A stretch of 55,846 nucleotides of DNA from Pseudoxanthomonas beigongshangi (lineage in GTDB: Bacteria; Pseudomonadota; Gammaproteobacteria; Xanthomonadales; Xanthomonadaceae), in assembly GCF_016820515.1 (NCBI RefSeq), contig NZ_JADHDV010000025.1, forward strand, positions 1 through 55,846, given 5' to 3'. Position numbers and translations under genes: made by a program. Position 1 is the first letter of the stretch, and each line of letters opens with the position of its first letter. Below the pieces are notes generated by a model that saw only the letters and a list, made by a program, of their open reading frames with translations, did no database searches and had not been told where the DNA came from. Below are positions 8,591 to 20,277 of this stretch, piece by piece.

Positions 8591-9688
8591 TCAGGGTTCG
8601 ACGTACTCGACCACGTCCAGGCCGAAACCGGCCAGGCCGACCTGGCGGCGCGGCGTGCCGAGCACGCGCAGGCGACCCAGCCCCAGATCGGCCAGGATCT
8701 GGCTGCCGGCGCCGTTGCGGCGCCATTCGGCCAGCGCGCCGGCCCGGCTGGCCGGAGCCTCCGGGCACTCCCGGATGCGATCCAGCAACGCGTCCGGGGT
8801 CGCCGCGTCGCCCAGCAGCACCAGCGCGCCGCGCTCCTCGGCGGCGATCCGGCGCAGCACGTCGCCGATGGCCGGGCCGAAATCGGCGCGGCGCCAATGC
8901 AGGGCGTCGGCGAGCGGGTTCTGCATGTGCACGCGCACCAGCGTGGGCACGTCAGCCACGGCAGCGCCGCGCAGCAGCGCGAAGTGCAGGCCGTGGCTCA
9001 ACCGATCCCGATAGGTGAACAGGCGGAAAGGACCGTGCTCGGTCTGGATGTCGCGCTCGTCCACGCGCTCGACCGTGTGCTCGGTGCTGAGCCGGTAGCG
9101 GATCAGCTCCTCGATCGAGCCCATCTTCAGGCCGTGCTCGCGTGCGAAGGCTTCCAGTTCCGGGCGCCGCGCCATGCTGCCGTCGGGATTGAGGACCTCC
9201 ACCAGCACGCCGGCCGGTTCCAGCCCGGCCATCAGCGCGAGATCGCTGGCCGCTTCGGTATGGCCGGCGCGATTGAGCACGCCGCCGGGTTGCGATGCCA
9301 GCGGAAAGATGTGGCCCGGCTGGGCCAGATCCTGCGGCTTGGCATCCGGACGCACGGCGGTGCGCACGGTATGCGCGCGATCGTAGGCGGAAATGCCGGT
9401 GGTGACACCTTCGGCCGCCTCGATGCTGACGGTGAAGTTGGTGTGGTGCGGCGAGGTGTTGTCCTGGACCATCGGTGGCAGGCCCAGTTGCCGGCAGCGC
9501 TCGCGGGTCAGCGACAGGCAGACCAGGCCACGCGCGTGGGTGACCATGAAATTGATGTCCGACGGCTTGACCAGTTCGGCCGCCATGATCAGGTCGCCTT
9601 CGTTCTCGCGATCCTCGTCATCGACGATGACGACCATGCGGCCGTTGCGGATTTCTTCCAGCAGTTCGGGGACGGTGGCGAAGCTCAT
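8591..9688 (-). CDS. ribBA: 3,4-dihydroxy-2-butanone 4-phosphate synthase with degenerate GTP cyclohydrolase II domain (RibBX type)
   Basis: The N-terminal domain (1-200) converts ribulose 5-phosphate to dihydroxybutanone phosphate for lumazine. It has all key motifs: [16 protein letters not shown] (23-38), [10 protein letters not shown] (50-59) and [14 protein letters not shown] (143-156). The C-terminal domain (about 208-365) aligns with GTP cyclohydrolase II but lacks its zinc ligands. Where active RibA has a Cys in the VRVHSECLTGD motif and two more in RCDCG, this protein reads [11 protein letters not shown] (251-261) and HWRRADFG (264-271). It is therefore expected to be inactive as RibA, as in known RibBX hybrids, and a separate RibA should exist elsewhere. 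Its start overlaps the ribE stop by 4 bp. Confidence 0.93.
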   Translation of the reverse strand: MSFATVPELLEEIRNGRMVVIVDDEDRENEGDLIMAAELVKPSDINFMVTHARGLVCLSLTRERCRQLGLPPMVQDNTSPHHTNFTVSIEAAEGVTTGISAYDRAHTVRTAVRPDAKPQDLAQPGHIFPLASQPGGVLNRAGHTEAASDLALMAGLEPAGVLVEVLNPDGSMARRPELEAFAREHGLKMGSIEELIRYRLSTEHTVERVDERDIQTEHGPFRLFTYRDRLSHGLHFALLRGAAVADVPTLVRVHMQNPLADALHWRRADFGPAIGDVLRRIAAEERGALVLLGDAATPDALLDRIRECPEAPASRAGALAEWRRNGAGSQILADLGLGRLRVLGTPRRQVGLAGFGLDVVEYVEP

Positions 9689-10296
9689 GCCTGCGCCTCC
9701 ATGTCGCGCGCACCGAGCAGGCGCTCGACGTAACGCGCGACCAGATCGATTTCCAGGTTCACCGCATCGCCCACCCGCGTCTGCGCGAAGGCGGTGTGCG
9801 AGACGGTGTGCGGGATCAGCGCGACTTCGAAACCGGCGTCGTCGACCTCGTTGACGGTCAGGCTGACGCCATCGACGCAGATCGATCCCTTCTTGGCGAT
9901 GTAGCGCAGCAGCGCGGACGGCGCGGCGAAGCGCCAGCGCTGCGCGCGCGCGTCCTCGCGGATGTCGAGCACCTGGCCCATGCCGTCGACGTGGCCGCTG
10001 ACCAGGTGGCCGCCGAGGCGATCGGTCGGCCGCATCGCCCGCTCAAGGTTGACCGGCGCGCCGGGCTTGAGCCGGCCCAGGGTGGTCAACGCCAGGGTCT
10101 CGTTGGAGGCATCGGCCTGGAACGAGCCGGCGTCGAAATCGATCACGGTCAGGCAGACGCCGTTGACCGCGATGCTTTCGCCGGGCTGCACGTGGTCGAA
10201 CGGCAGGGTTCCGGCCTGGATGGTCAGGCGGACGTCACCGCCACGGATTTCGGACGCGGCCAGCGCGCCCACGCCCTCGATGATGCCAGTGAACAT
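9685..10296 (-). CDS. ribE: riboflavin synthase, alpha chain type
   Basis: It dismutates two lumazine molecules to riboflavin. The 203-residue protein begins MFTGIIEGVG, the diagnostic N-terminus, and has two tandem lumazine-binding repeats. The first carries ESIAVNGVCLTV and GGHLVSGHVDG; the second carries GSICVDGVSLTVNEV and VNLEIDLVARYVERLL. The start at 10296 is fixed by the family N-terminus and a GGAGG ribosome-binding site 8-12 bp upstream. It is the first gene after the FMN riboswitch and terminator, and its stop overlaps the ribBX start in an ATGA junction. Confidence 0.97.
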   Translation of the reverse strand: MFTGIIEGVGALAASEIRGGDVRLTIQAGTLPFDHVQPGESIAVNGVCLTVIDFDAGSFQADASNETLALTTLGRLKPGAPVNLERAMRPTDRLGGHLVSGHVDGMGQVLDIREDARAQRWRFAAPSALLRYIAKKGSICVDGVSLTVNEVDDAGFEVALIPHTVSHTAFAQTRVGDAVNLEIDLVARYVERLLGARDMEAQA

Positions 10297-10374
10297 CAGG
10301 GCACCTCCGCGCGCGCGGCCGGGACGGGAACAACAACAGGGAATACTGGGAGCATGAACGTTTCTCGCGGAAAT

Positions 10375-10408
10375 GAAAAAAGCGAAAAACGCCCCAAGGC
10401 ATTGAGGC
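10375..10408 (-). terminator. intrinsic terminator of the FMN riboswitch
   Basis: On the minus strand GCCTCAA (10408-10402), a 4-nt loop and TTGGGGC (10397-10391) form a 7-bp stem followed by TTTTT and TTTTTT runs. It lies about 40 nt after the FMN aptamer and about 80 nt before ribE, as expected for a riboswitch acting by premature termination. Confidence 0.85.
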
Positions 10409-10447
10409 AGGCGCAGGCCATCGCACACCTCGCGGTGCCCGCGTTGC

Positions 10448-10590
10448 CGTCTTCTTTCATCCGGACTGTGACCGTCGGCCCCGGCATTGGACCGGGTCTG
10501 CTGACCCTCCGGCGTGGCCGGAGGCGCTCGCGGGCTCGTGCTTGCGCACCTACCGCCGGTGGGGAGTTTCGCCCCGCCCTGAAGACGTCT
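10448..10590 (-). promoter_or_regulatory. FMN riboswitch (RFN element)
   Basis: The minus strand carries the conserved aptamer segments in order: the CAGGGCGGGGCGAAACTCCC start, CACCGGCGGTA, AGCCCGCGAGCG, a variable hairpin CTCCGGCCACGCCGGAG, GGTCAGCAGACCCGGT, GCCGACGGTCACAGTCCGGA, and the closing TGAAAGAAG strand. FMN binding normally stops transcription of riboflavin genes. Here the element controls ribE-ribBX-ribH-nusB-thiL. It sits after ribD and the methyltransferase, so ribD is not under its direct control. With the terminator and the ribE leader it accounts for the 391-bp gap 10297-10687; 10591-10687 probably contains its promoter, but I see no clear -10. Confidence 0.96.
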
Positions 10591-10687
10591 TGGTTGCCGG
10601 CAAACCGGCGCGCGCATTGTAGCACCGCCGTCCGTCGCGCCCGGCCGGACGCTGTGTCGCGCCGGCCGCAACGACGCGAGGCCGGAT

Positions 10688-11452
10688 TCAGGCGGGCTTG
10701 CGTCGCAGGTGCAGGACCAGCGGCCAGCGCATCCGCCGCACGCGCTGAGGATCGCCCCAGGCGGCGGCCAGTTCGGGGCCGTGGATTTCGATGGCGTCGC
10801 GGCCGGTGGCGGCCTGGAAGCACGCCGTCGCGGACAGGCTGGCGAAGTAGCCCAGCAGTTGCGGCAGGGTCCAGTCCGCGGTAAGCCAGAGGTCGGCCGG
10901 TGCCGGCATCGCCTCGAACGGCCAGTCGTAGCCGGTATAGCCGACGTCCACGTCGTTGCGCTCCGGCGGCCAGTACGGATCGATGTCGTCGCGCACCGCC
11001 TCGGCCACGTCGGCGAGATCGTCGGAGAACACGATGTCCTGGTACGTCCAGGCGGCCAGCACGCCGCCCGGCGCCAGCACCCGCTCGCAACTGGCGAAGA
11101 ACGCCCGCCGGTCGAACCAGTGCAGCGCCTGCGCCACCGCGATCAGCTCGACGCTGGCATCAGCCAGCGAGGGCGTTTCGGCCAGTTCGACGGCGACGGT
11201 CACGTTGCCGATCGGCTCACGCTGCGCCCAGTGGCGCGCGATCTGGGCCGCGCTGGGATCGGTGGCGTGGACGTGGGCGAAGTGCGCGGCCAGGCCTCGG
11301 GTCGCCTGGCCGCTGCCGCAGCCCGGCTCCCATACCCGCGCGCTGGCCGGCACCACCGCGCCGATCGCGTCGTACAGCGTGTCGGGGTAGGTCGGCCGCG
11401 AACTGGCGTAGGTGTCGGCGAGCGCCGAGAAATGATCCTTGAAGGCGGCCAT
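10688..11452 (-). CDS. class I SAM-dependent methyltransferase
   Basis: A 254-residue small-molecule-type methyltransferase of the Methyltransf_11 group; the substrate is unknown. The SAM-binding motif I is VWEPGCGSGQATRGLA (40-55), followed by an acidic strand end (HATDPSAAQI) and the motif VAQALHWFDRRAFF. The gene follows ribD by 14 bp on the same strand and precedes the FMN riboswitch. The neighbourhood does not prove a riboflavin role; similar genes occur scattered in many genomes. Confidence 0.85.
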   Translation of the reverse strand: MAAFKDHFSALADTYASSRPTYPDTLYDAIGAVVPASARVWEPGCGSGQATRGLAAHFAHVHATDPSAAQIARHWAQREPIGNVTVAVELAETPSLADASVELIAVAQALHWFDRRAFFASCERVLAPGGVLAAWTYQDIVFSDDLADVAEAVRDDIDPYWPPERNDVDVGYTGYDWPFEAMPAPADLWLTADWTLPQLLGYFASLSATACFQAATGRDAIEIHGPELAAAWGDPQRVRRMRWPLVLHLRRKPA

Positions 11453-11466
11453 GGTCGGGGGCTGGC

Positions 11467-12573
11467 TCAGGTGGCGGGCACGGGTTGCAGGAGGAGGCGC
11501 TGATCCTCGCCAATCGCGCGCGCGTCGACAATCTTAAGTCGCGCGCGCTCGGCCATGCTCTGGATGCCCAGGCCGGCGAACAGCGGCCGGGCCTGGTCGC
11601 CCAGCAGCACCGGCGCGACGTAGAGCAGGACTTCGTCGGCCAGGCCGGCGGCGATGAACGCCCCGGCCAGGGTCGCGCCCGCTTCGACCTGGACCTCATT
11701 GACGCCACGCGCGGCCAGCAGCTCCAGCACCGCGCGCAGATCGAAGTTGCTGCCATCGGCCGGCGCCACCGCGCGCTGCGCGGCGATTTCGCGCGGCGGC
11801 TTGGCGTCGGCGGTGTGGATGTACAGGGTGGGCGCGTCGCCTTCGCGCACCCGCCCGCGCGCGATGGTCGCCAGTCCCGGATCCAGCACCACCCGCAGCG
11901 GCGGCACGAACGGGGTGTCGTCCTCCAGCCGCACGGTCAGCGAGGGATCGTCGGCCAGCACGGTGCCGGCGCCGGTCAGGATGGCGCCGGCGCGCGCGCG
12001 CCAGCGCTGCACGTCCAGGCGCGAGGCATCACCGCTGATCCATTTGGAATCGCCGTTGGCCATCGCGGTGCGTCCGTCCAGGCTGGTCGCCAGCTTGACC
12101 CGCACGAACGGCCGGCCGCGCTCGACGCGCGACAGGAAGCCGCGATTGAGCTGGCGCGCCTGCGCCTCCAGCAAACCGGACTGCACGGTGATGCCGGCGG
12201 CGCGCAGCTTGTCGAAGCCCGCTCCGTCGACCTGCGGGAACGGATCCCGCATCGCCGCGACGACGCGGGTGACGCCCGCCGCGATCAGCGCATCCGCGCA
12301 GGGACCGGTGCGACCGGTGTGCGCACACGGTTCCAGGGTCACGTAGGCGGTCGCGTCCCTGGCGCGCTCGCCGGCCACCTGCAGGGCGAGCACTTCGGCA
12401 TGCGGCTCGCCGGCGCGCTGGTGCCAGCCCTCGCCCACCACTTCGCCGTCCTTCGCGAGCACGCAGCCCACCATCGGATTGGGTCTCGTGGTGTAGGCGC
12501 CGCGCTCGGCCAGGCGCAGGGCCTGCGCCATCAGCGCGTGATCGGTGGCGGTGAAGGCGGCGGTATCGGTCAT
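11467..12573 (-). CDS. ribD: bifunctional diaminohydroxyphosphoribosylaminopyrimidine deaminase / 5-amino-6-(5-phosphoribosylamino)uracil reductase
   Basis: RibD performs the second and third steps of riboflavin synthesis. The 368-residue protein has an N-terminal zinc deaminase domain with HAE (58-60) and PCAHTGRTGPC (82-92), the CDA-type zinc ligands. The C-terminal reductase domain runs from about 145 (VRVKLATSLDGRTA, then GAGTVLADDPSLTVR) to the end (QVEAGATLAGAFIAAGLADE). Start ATG at 12573 overlaps the acetyltransferase stop in an ATGA junction. Not directly governed by the FMN riboswitch, which lies further downstream. Confidence 0.97.
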   Translation of the reverse strand: MTDTAAFTATDHALMAQALRLAERGAYTTRPNPMVGCVLAKDGEVVGEGWHQRAGEPHAEVLALQVAGERARDATAYVTLEPCAHTGRTGPCADALIAAGVTRVVAAMRDPFPQVDGAGFDKLRAAGITVQSGLLEAQARQLNRGFLSRVERGRPFVRVKLATSLDGRTAMANGDSKWISGDASRLDVQRWRARAGAILTGAGTVLADDPSLTVRLEDDTPFVPPLRVVLDPGLATIARGRVREGDAPTLYIHTADAKPPREIAAQRAVAPADGSNFDLRAVLELLAARGVNEVQVEAGATLAGAFIAAGLADEVLLYVAPVLLGDQARPLFAGLGIQSMAERARLKIVDARAIGEDQRLLLQPVPAT

Positions 12574-13100
12574 GCCCGGGTTCCCGTGGTTTGGAATGGA
12601 TACGGCAGGGAAGGCGGCGGCGACTCCGCCACGTGGCGCGCCGGGACGATGCCCATGATGCTGATCGGCACGCCGTGCAGTTGCGCACGTTCCTCCAGTT
12701 CCCAGCCGAGCCCGGAATAGAAGTCCTCGTGCCAGAGCGTGAACAGGCGCAACCGTTCCACCCCCTGCGCCGCCGCATGCGCCACGGCCGCCTCCACCAG
12801 GTGCCTGCCGCCCCCGCGTCCGCGCGCTTCCGGCGACACGAACAGGCTGGCCAGCCAGGGGCTGCCGCGATCCTGCAGTTCCGGCGCGTCTTCCATCAGC
12901 AGGCTGACCGAACCCAGCAGGGTGTCGCCATCCAGCAGCACCAGCGTGGTCGGCAGGGATGCGCGACGGGTGTGGTCTTCCAGTTCGGCGGTCGCCACCG
13001 GCAGGGTCCAATCGTCGTACAGCGCCCCCCACTCGGCGTGATGCCAGCGCGCCAGCACGGCCACGTGCTGCGGGTGGCACCCAATCCATTCGATGCGCAT
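12570..13100 (-). CDS. GNAT family N-acetyltransferase
   Basis: A 176-residue acetyl-CoA-dependent acetyltransferase with unknown substrate. The acetyl-CoA pyrophosphate-binding motif is LFVSPEARGRGGGRHLVEAA (about 86-105), followed by ERLRLFTLWHEDFYSGLGWE, where the last strand and helix resemble the GNAT motif B. It sits between nrdR (3-bp gap) and ribD (4-bp overlap) in a tight operon, so it is probably co-translated with them. Confidence 0.85.
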   Translation of the reverse strand: MRIEWIGCHPQHVAVLARWHHAEWGALYDDWTLPVATAELEDHTRRASLPTTLVLLDGDTLLGSVSLLMEDAPELQDRGSPWLASLFVSPEARGRGGGRHLVEAAVAHAAAQGVERLRLFTLWHEDFYSGLGWELEERAQLHGVPISIMGIVPARHVAESPPPSLPYPFQTTGTRA

Positions 13101-13103
13101 GGC

Positions 13104-13640
13104 TCAGCGCTTCTTGTGCTTGTCGAGGTTCTTGTCGAAGGGCACGACTTCACCGCCCAGCAGCGAAAGCTGGCCGGCACCGGCCGGCAGATCGCGCTCG
13201 AGCTTCTCGATTTCCTCACGGAAGTCGGCCACGTCCTCGAAGCTGCGGTAGACCGAGGCGAAGCGGACATAACCCACGTGGTCCAGCTTGCGCAGTTCGT
13301 TCATCACGAACTCGCCGATCCGCCGCGAGGGAATCTCGCGCTCGCCGCTCATGCGGATGCTGTGCACCACCGCGCGCACCGCCGCCTCGATCTGTTCTTC
13401 CGAGACCGGGCGCTTCTGCAGCGCGCGATCGAAGCCGGCGCGCAGCTTGCGCGCGTCGAACGCATCCCGGCGGCCATCGCTCTTGATGACCGCGGGCAGT
13501 TTGATTTCGATGTTCTCCAGCGTGCTGAAGCGCTCGCCGCAGGCCTCGCATTCGCGCCGACGGCGAATCGTCGCGCCGTCTTCGGAGACGCGCGAATCGA
13601 TGACGCGGGTGTCGGTGTGCTGGCAGAAGGGGCAGTGCAT
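13104..13640 (-). CDS. nrdR: transcriptional repressor NrdR
   Basis: NrdR senses ATP/dATP and represses ribonucleotide reductase genes. The 178-residue protein has the zinc ribbon with CPFC (3-6) and CEAC (31-34), the connecting [19 protein letters not shown], and the ATP-cone domain (about 49-139; [20 protein letters not shown]). Start ATG at 13640 is set by the invariant MHCPFC N-terminus. Glyne context is standard: glyA-nrdR-ribD is conserved in many proteobacteria. The C-terminal tail is Lys-rich and longer than in E. coli NrdR (149 residues). Confidence 0.96.
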   Translation of the reverse strand: MHCPFCQHTDTRVIDSRVSEDGATIRRRRECEACGERFSTLENIEIKLPAVIKSDGRRDAFDARKLRAGFDRALQKRPVSEEQIEAAVRAVVHSIRMSGEREIPSRRIGEFVMNELRKLDHVGYVRFASVYRSFEDVADFREEIEKLERDLPAGAGQLSLLGGEVVPFDKNLDKHKKR

Positions 13641-13704
13641 CGGCTCTGGGGCTTTCCGCCGCGGGGAGCGGCGGCAATGGGCGGGAACTCCACCCGAACG
13701 CCTG

Positions 13705-13733
13705 AGTGTACTGCCGCTGCCGCTCCCGGTCAC
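13705..13733 (-). promoter_or_regulatory. putative promoter of the nrdR-GNAT-ribD operon
   Basis: On the minus strand GTGACC (13733-13728) and TACACT (13710-13705) are separated by 17 bp. The predicted start is about 58 nt before the nrdR ATG. The rest of the 210-bp gap 13641-13850 shows only GC-rich sequence. Confidence 0.5.
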
Positions 13734-13850
13734 GATCCGCCCGGGCCCGCGGGCGGCGAGCCCGACGGGATGGCGGAAAAAGCCGTGCCGCCACGGCGCC
13801 GCCGGACCAGCAGCGCCGCCATCGTGGCGATGGCGGCGATGGTCAGCCGA

Positions 13851-15104
13851 TCAGCCGTAGACCGGGAACTGACGGCACTGCAGGGTGACGTTCTCGCGCA
13901 CGCCGGCGATGACCTTGTCGTCGCCGGGCGCGTCCAGCACGTCGCAGATCCAGTTGGCCAGGGCCACGCAGTCGGCTTCCTTGTAGCCGCGGGTGGTCAC
14001 CGCCGGAGTGCCGATGCGCAGGCCCGAGGTGACGAAGGGTTTCTGCGGGTCGTTGGGCACCGCGTTCTTGTTGACGGTGATGTGCGCCTTGCCCAGCGCT
14101 TCCTCGGCGGCCTTGCCGGTGATGCCCTTGCCGATCATGTCGACCAGCATCAGGTGGTTCTGGGTGCCGCCGGAGACGATCTTGTAGCCGCGCTGGATGA
14201 TGGTCGCGGCCATCGCCTGCGCGTTCTTCACCACCTGCTGCTGGTAGGTGGTGAATTCCGGCTCCAGCGCTTCCTTGAACGCCACCGCCTTGGCGGCGAT
14301 GACGTGCATCAGCGGACCGCCCTGGATACCCGGGAACACGATGCTCTGCAGCTTCTTCTCGATGTCCTCGCCGGCGCCCTTGGCCAGGATGATGCCGCCG
14401 CGCGGACCGCGCAGGGTCTTGTGGGTGGTCGAGGTGACCACGTGGGCGTGCGGCAGCGGGTTCGGATACACGCCGGCGGCGACCAGGCCGGCCACGTGCG
14501 CCATGTCCACGAACAGGTAGGCGCCGATCTTGTCGGCGATGGCGCGGAAGCGCGCCCAGTCGATCACCTGCGAATAGGCGGAGAAACCGGCCACCACCAT
14601 CTTCGGCTTGTGCTCCAGCGCCAGCTTCTCGACTTCGTCGTAGTCGATCAGGCCCTGGTCGTTGACGCCGTACTGCACCGCGTTGAACAGCTTGCCCGAG
14701 GCATTGACCTTGGCGCCGTGGGTCAGGTGGCCGCCATGCGCCAGCGACATGCCCAGGATGGTGTCGCCCGGCTGCAGCAGCGCGAAATAGACTGCCTGGT
14801 TGGCCTGCGAGCCGGAGTGCGGCTGCACGTTGGCATAGTCGGCGCCGAACAGTTGCTTGACCCGGTCGATCGCCAGCTGTTCGGCGATGTCGACGTACTC
14901 GCAGCCGCCGTAGTAGCGCTTGCCCGGGTAGCCTTCGGCGTACTTGTTGGTCAGCACGCTGCCCTGGGCTTCCATCACCCGCGGGCTGGCGTAGTTCTCG
15001 CTGGCGATCAGCTCGACGTGGTCCTCCTGGCGACGGGCCTCGGCGGCGATGGCCTGGGCGAGTTCGTCATCGAATCCGGCAATACGGGTGGTGCTGGGGA
15101 ACAT
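13851..15104 (-). CDS. glyA: serine hydroxymethyltransferase
   Basis: GlyA interconverts serine and glycine and loads tetrahydrofolate with one-carbon units. The 417-residue PLP enzyme has the standard length and motifs: [19 protein letters not shown] (31-49), [18 protein letters not shown] (55-72), [10 protein letters not shown] (121-130), and the PLP lysine in [15 protein letters not shown] near 229. It is divergent from lpxO. A good promoter lies about 95 nt upstream. Confidence 0.98.
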   Translation of the reverse strand: MFPSTTRIAGFDDELAQAIAAEARRQEDHVELIASENYASPRVMEAQGSVLTNKYAEGYPGKRYYGGCEYVDIAEQLAIDRVKQLFGADYANVQPHSGSQANQAVYFALLQPGDTILGMSLAHGGHLTHGAKVNASGKLFNAVQYGVNDQGLIDYDEVEKLALEHKPKMVVAGFSAYSQVIDWARFRAIADKIGAYLFVDMAHVAGLVAAGVYPNPLPHAHVVTSTTHKTLRGPRGGIILAKGAGEDIEKKLQSIVFPGIQGGPLMHVIAAKAVAFKEALEPEFTTYQQQVVKNAQAMAATIIQRGYKIVSGGTQNHLMLVDMIGKGITGKAAEEALGKAHITVNKNAVPNDPQKPFVTSGLRIGTPAVTTRGYKEADCVALANWICDVLDAPGDDKVIAGVRENVTLQCRQFPVYG

Positions 15105-15194
15105 TCGCGGGGCCTCGCAAGGGGAAGCTGAAGGAAAGATGAGACCAGGCCGAACCGGCGGACCGGCGTTCAGGCGGTCGGGATAAGACTTGAA

Positions 15195-15223
15195 ATATTA
15201 GCCCACGGGCGTATGGCGGCCAA
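15195..15223 (-). promoter_or_regulatory. putative glyA promoter
   Basis: TTGGCC (15223-15218) and TAATAT (15200-15195) on the minus strand are spaced by 17 bp, a near-consensus sigma-70 promoter in the 231-bp glyA/lpxO divergent gap. The predicted start gives a leader of roughly 85 nt. Confidence 0.6.
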
Positions 15224-15335
15224 CTCGGACAGGTGCCACCAGGCCCGTTCTGCCCGACAATGGGCGGATTCGCCCGACCGCGACCCCGCCGCCCGACCCG
15301 CCAGCCCCTCCGCCAGCCGGTCCCCTCCCCACTGG

Positions 15336-16250
15336 ATGCCCCCGACCGTGAAATGGGTTCTCGTCTTCCTGTTCGTCGCTTGCGCCGTCTACGTGCACTT
15401 CCGCGGACGCGTGCGCCATCGCCTGGGCCGGCAGCTGCTGGACCACTCGACCTTCATGGCGCCCATCAACGTGCTGATGTACGCCTGCTCGCGGGTGCCG
15501 ACCACCCCGTTCCTGGACCCGGACAAGCATTTTCCCGAGTTGGCACCGCTGCGCGCCCGCTGGCAGGAAATCCGCGCCGAGGCCCGGCACCTGCGTGAAA
15601 TGCAGCAGATCAAGGCCGCCGACGGCTATACCGACGTCGGCTTCAACTCGTTCTTCCGGCGCGGCTGGAAGCGCTTCTACCTGAAGTGGTACGACGACGC
15701 CCATCCGTCCGCCGCCGAGCTGTGCCCGGTCACCACCGCCCTGCTGCGCGAGCTGCCGGGGGTGAAGGCCGCCATGTTCACCGAGCTGCCGCCGGGCAGC
15801 GAGCTGCGGCCGCATCGCGACCCCTACGCCGGCTCGCTGCGCCTGCACCTGGGCCTGGAAACCCCCAACGACGATGCCTGCTTCATCGACGTGGATGGCC
15901 AGCGCTACAGCTGGCGCGACGGCGAATGGACCATGTTCGACGAGACCTACATCCACAGCGCCCGCAACGACAGCGCCGGCAACCGGATCATCCTGTTCTG
16001 CGACATCGAGCGGCCGATGAAGTACCGCTGGGCGGCGGCGCTGAACCGCTTCGTCGCCCGCAACCTGATTGCCGCGGGCGCCTCGCCCAACCAGGAAGGC
16101 GACAAGACCGGCGGCTTCAACCGGGCCTTCAAGTACTTCTACGCCCTGCGCCTGAAGAGCAAGGCCCTGCGCGAGCGCAGCAAGGGCCTGTACTACACGC
16201 TCAAGTACCTGGGCGTGGCGCTGGTGGTGGCCCTGATCATCTGGATCTGA
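15336..16250 (+). CDS. lpxO: LpxO-like Fe(II)/2-oxoglutarate lipid A hydroxylase (aspartyl/asparaginyl beta-hydroxylase family)
   Basis: Members of this membrane-bound family hydroxylate a lipid A acyl chain; the fold is shared with aspartyl/asparaginyl beta-hydroxylases. The 304-residue protein has an N-terminal membrane helix (about 5-20, VKWVLVFLFVACAVYV) and a C-terminal helix (about 290-303). The iron site is visible as His160-x-Asp162 in LRPHRDPYAG and His207 in DETYIHSARN; RLHLGL precedes the core strand. The start at ATG 15336 is preferred because a more distant ATG at 15213 would add 41 residues of low-complexity sequence before the membrane helix. Confidence 0.85.
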   Translation: MPPTVKWVLVFLFVACAVYVHFRGRVRHRLGRQLLDHSTFMAPINVLMYACSRVPTTPFLDPDKHFPELAPLRARWQEIRAEARHLREMQQIKAADGYTDVGFNSFFRRGWKRFYLKWYDDAHPSAAELCPVTTALLRELPGVKAAMFTELPPGSELRPHRDPYAGSLRLHLGLETPNDDACFIDVDGQRYSWRDGEWTMFDETYIHSARNDSAGNRIILFCDIERPMKYRWAAALNRFVARNLIAAGASPNQEGDKTGGFNRAFKYFYALRLKSKALRERSKGLYYTLKYLGVALVVALIIWI

Positions 16251-16362
16251 GCCGGCCCCGGCCGTTTCCGCGCCGCCGGCTCCAGCCGTTCCCGGCCTGA
16301 ACGGCCGGCGGGGAAAGCCCGGCCGGCCCCTTCCGCGCTGGCAACGCGCCCCCACCCTGCGG

Positions 16363-16368
16363 GATAAT
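16363..16368 (+). promoter_or_regulatory. putative -10 element for ettA
   Basis: GATAAT lies 67 bp before the ettA start in the 185-bp gap after lpxO. The -35 region is GC-rich and unclear. Confidence 0.35.
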
Positions 16369-16435
16369 CCCTGTCTTCCCGCCCTGTCCCAGGCCATCCG
16401 GCCGGGCTCGGCGCGTCCCGGTTCCGGAGAGCCCC

Positions 16436-18100
<1,665 letters not shown>

Positions 18101-18142
18101 CGATTCGGCCCGTGGCCGGCAACGGCCACGGTTTTGCCGAAC

Positions 18143-18170
18143 CGCCATCCCCGCGAAAGCGGGGATCCAT
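18143..18170. repeat. short palindromic intergenic repeat
   Basis: ATCCCCGCGAAAGCGGGGAT forms an 8-bp stem with a GAAA loop just past ettA. This kind of element is scattered in xanthomonad intergenic regions. It has no U tract. Confidence 0.5.
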
Positions 18171-18194
18171 CGTCCACCGGCAATAAATCCCGAA

Positions 18195-18230
18195 GGGCCG
18201 GATTCCCCCGAATCCGGCCCATTCTTTTTT
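18195..18230 (+). terminator. rho-independent terminator of ettA
   Basis: A perfect 11-bp stem (18195-18205 with 18210-18220) with a CCCC loop is followed by ATTCTTTTTT. It is the best terminator in the window and closes the ettA transcript about 95 bp after its stop. Confidence 0.93.
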
Positions 18231-18301
18231 CATCCCGGCTCGCCGGGCATCCGTCGCGGCACGCGCTGCGGTACCCTGCCCCCGGATGAAGAGGTAGCCC
18301 C

Positions 18302-19615
<1,314 letters not shown>

Positions 19616-19650
19616 GGTGACGATGTTGTTTTGCGGAAACCGGCGGAAGA

Positions 19651-19721
19651 GCTCGCGGCCGGAGGCCGCTCCTACCCTGGGTTTTACCTTCGCGGTGTAG
19701 GAGCGCCGTCCCGGCGCGAGC
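19651..19721. repeat. inverted doublet of GTAG-headed REP-like palindromes
   Basis: Two 25-bp elements face each other head to head in the 134-bp gap after the permease. GTAGGAGCGGCCTCCGGCCG begins the minus-strand element (19675-19651), and GTAGGAGCGCCGTCCCGGCG begins the plus-strand one (19697-19721). Each is a GTAG head followed by a GC palindrome and GAGC. Paired inverted REP units of this kind are typical of RAYT-mobilised REP elements. Confidence 0.7.
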
Positions 19722-19749
19722 CTTTGGCGGATATCCCGGCCCCCTTGCT

Positions 19750-20277
19750 TCAGTCGTCACCCTGCAAACCGGGGAACAGGATCTCGGTATAGCCGAACTG
19801 GCTGAAGTCGCGGATGCGCGAGGGATATAACCGGCCAATCAGGTGGTCGCACTCGTGCTGCACCACCCGCGCGTGGAAGCCTTCGGCCTCGCGATCAATG
19901 GGATGGCCCTGTGGATCAAAACCGCGATAGCGGATCGCGCGATGGCGCGGCACCACGCTGCGCAGGCCCGGCACCGACAGGCAACCTTCCCAGCCATCCT
20001 CCATCTCGTCGGACAGCGGCTCGATCACCGGATTGAGCAGGATGGTGCGCGGCACCGGCGGCGCATCCGGATAGCGATCGCTGTTGTCAAAGCCGAAGAT
20101 GACCAGTTGCAGGTCCACGCCGATCTGCGGCGCCGCCAGGCCGACGCCGCCAGCCGCGGCCATGGTCTGGAACATGTCGGCGATCAGTGCTTGCAGTTCC
20201 GGGGTATCGAATCGTTCCACCGGGTTGGCAACCTTCAACAGCCGCGGGTCACCCATTTTCAGGATGGGATGAATCAT
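19750..20277 (-). CDS. def: peptide deformylase
   Basis: It removes the N-formyl group from new proteins. The 175-residue iron enzyme has the three signature motifs: [10 protein letters not shown] (44-53), EGCLSVPG (97-104, metal ligand Cys99) and [11 protein letters not shown] (138-148, metal ligands His141 and His145 with catalytic Glu142). This gene is not next to fmt, so the genome may have a second def; it is a functional-looking class I type with a C-terminal tail. It overlaps the pncB stop by 4 bp. Confidence 0.96.
   Translation of the reverse strand: MIHPILKMGDPRLLKVANPVERFDTPELQALIADMFQTMAAAGGVGLAAPQIGVDLQLVIFGFDNSDRYPDAPPVPRTILLNPVIEPLSDEMEDGWEGCLSVPGLRSVVPRHRAIRYRGFDPQGHPIDREAEGFHARVVQHECDHLIGRLYPSRIRDFSQFGYTEILFPGLQGDD

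Noticed and set aside
9685..10671. Longer start for ribE at 10671
   Set aside because: It would translate through the FMN riboswitch and terminator; the family N-terminus is at 10296.
11485..12720. Long plus-strand frames opposite ribD
   Set aside because: RibD and the acetyltransferase are certain on the minus strand; these frames have shadow composition.
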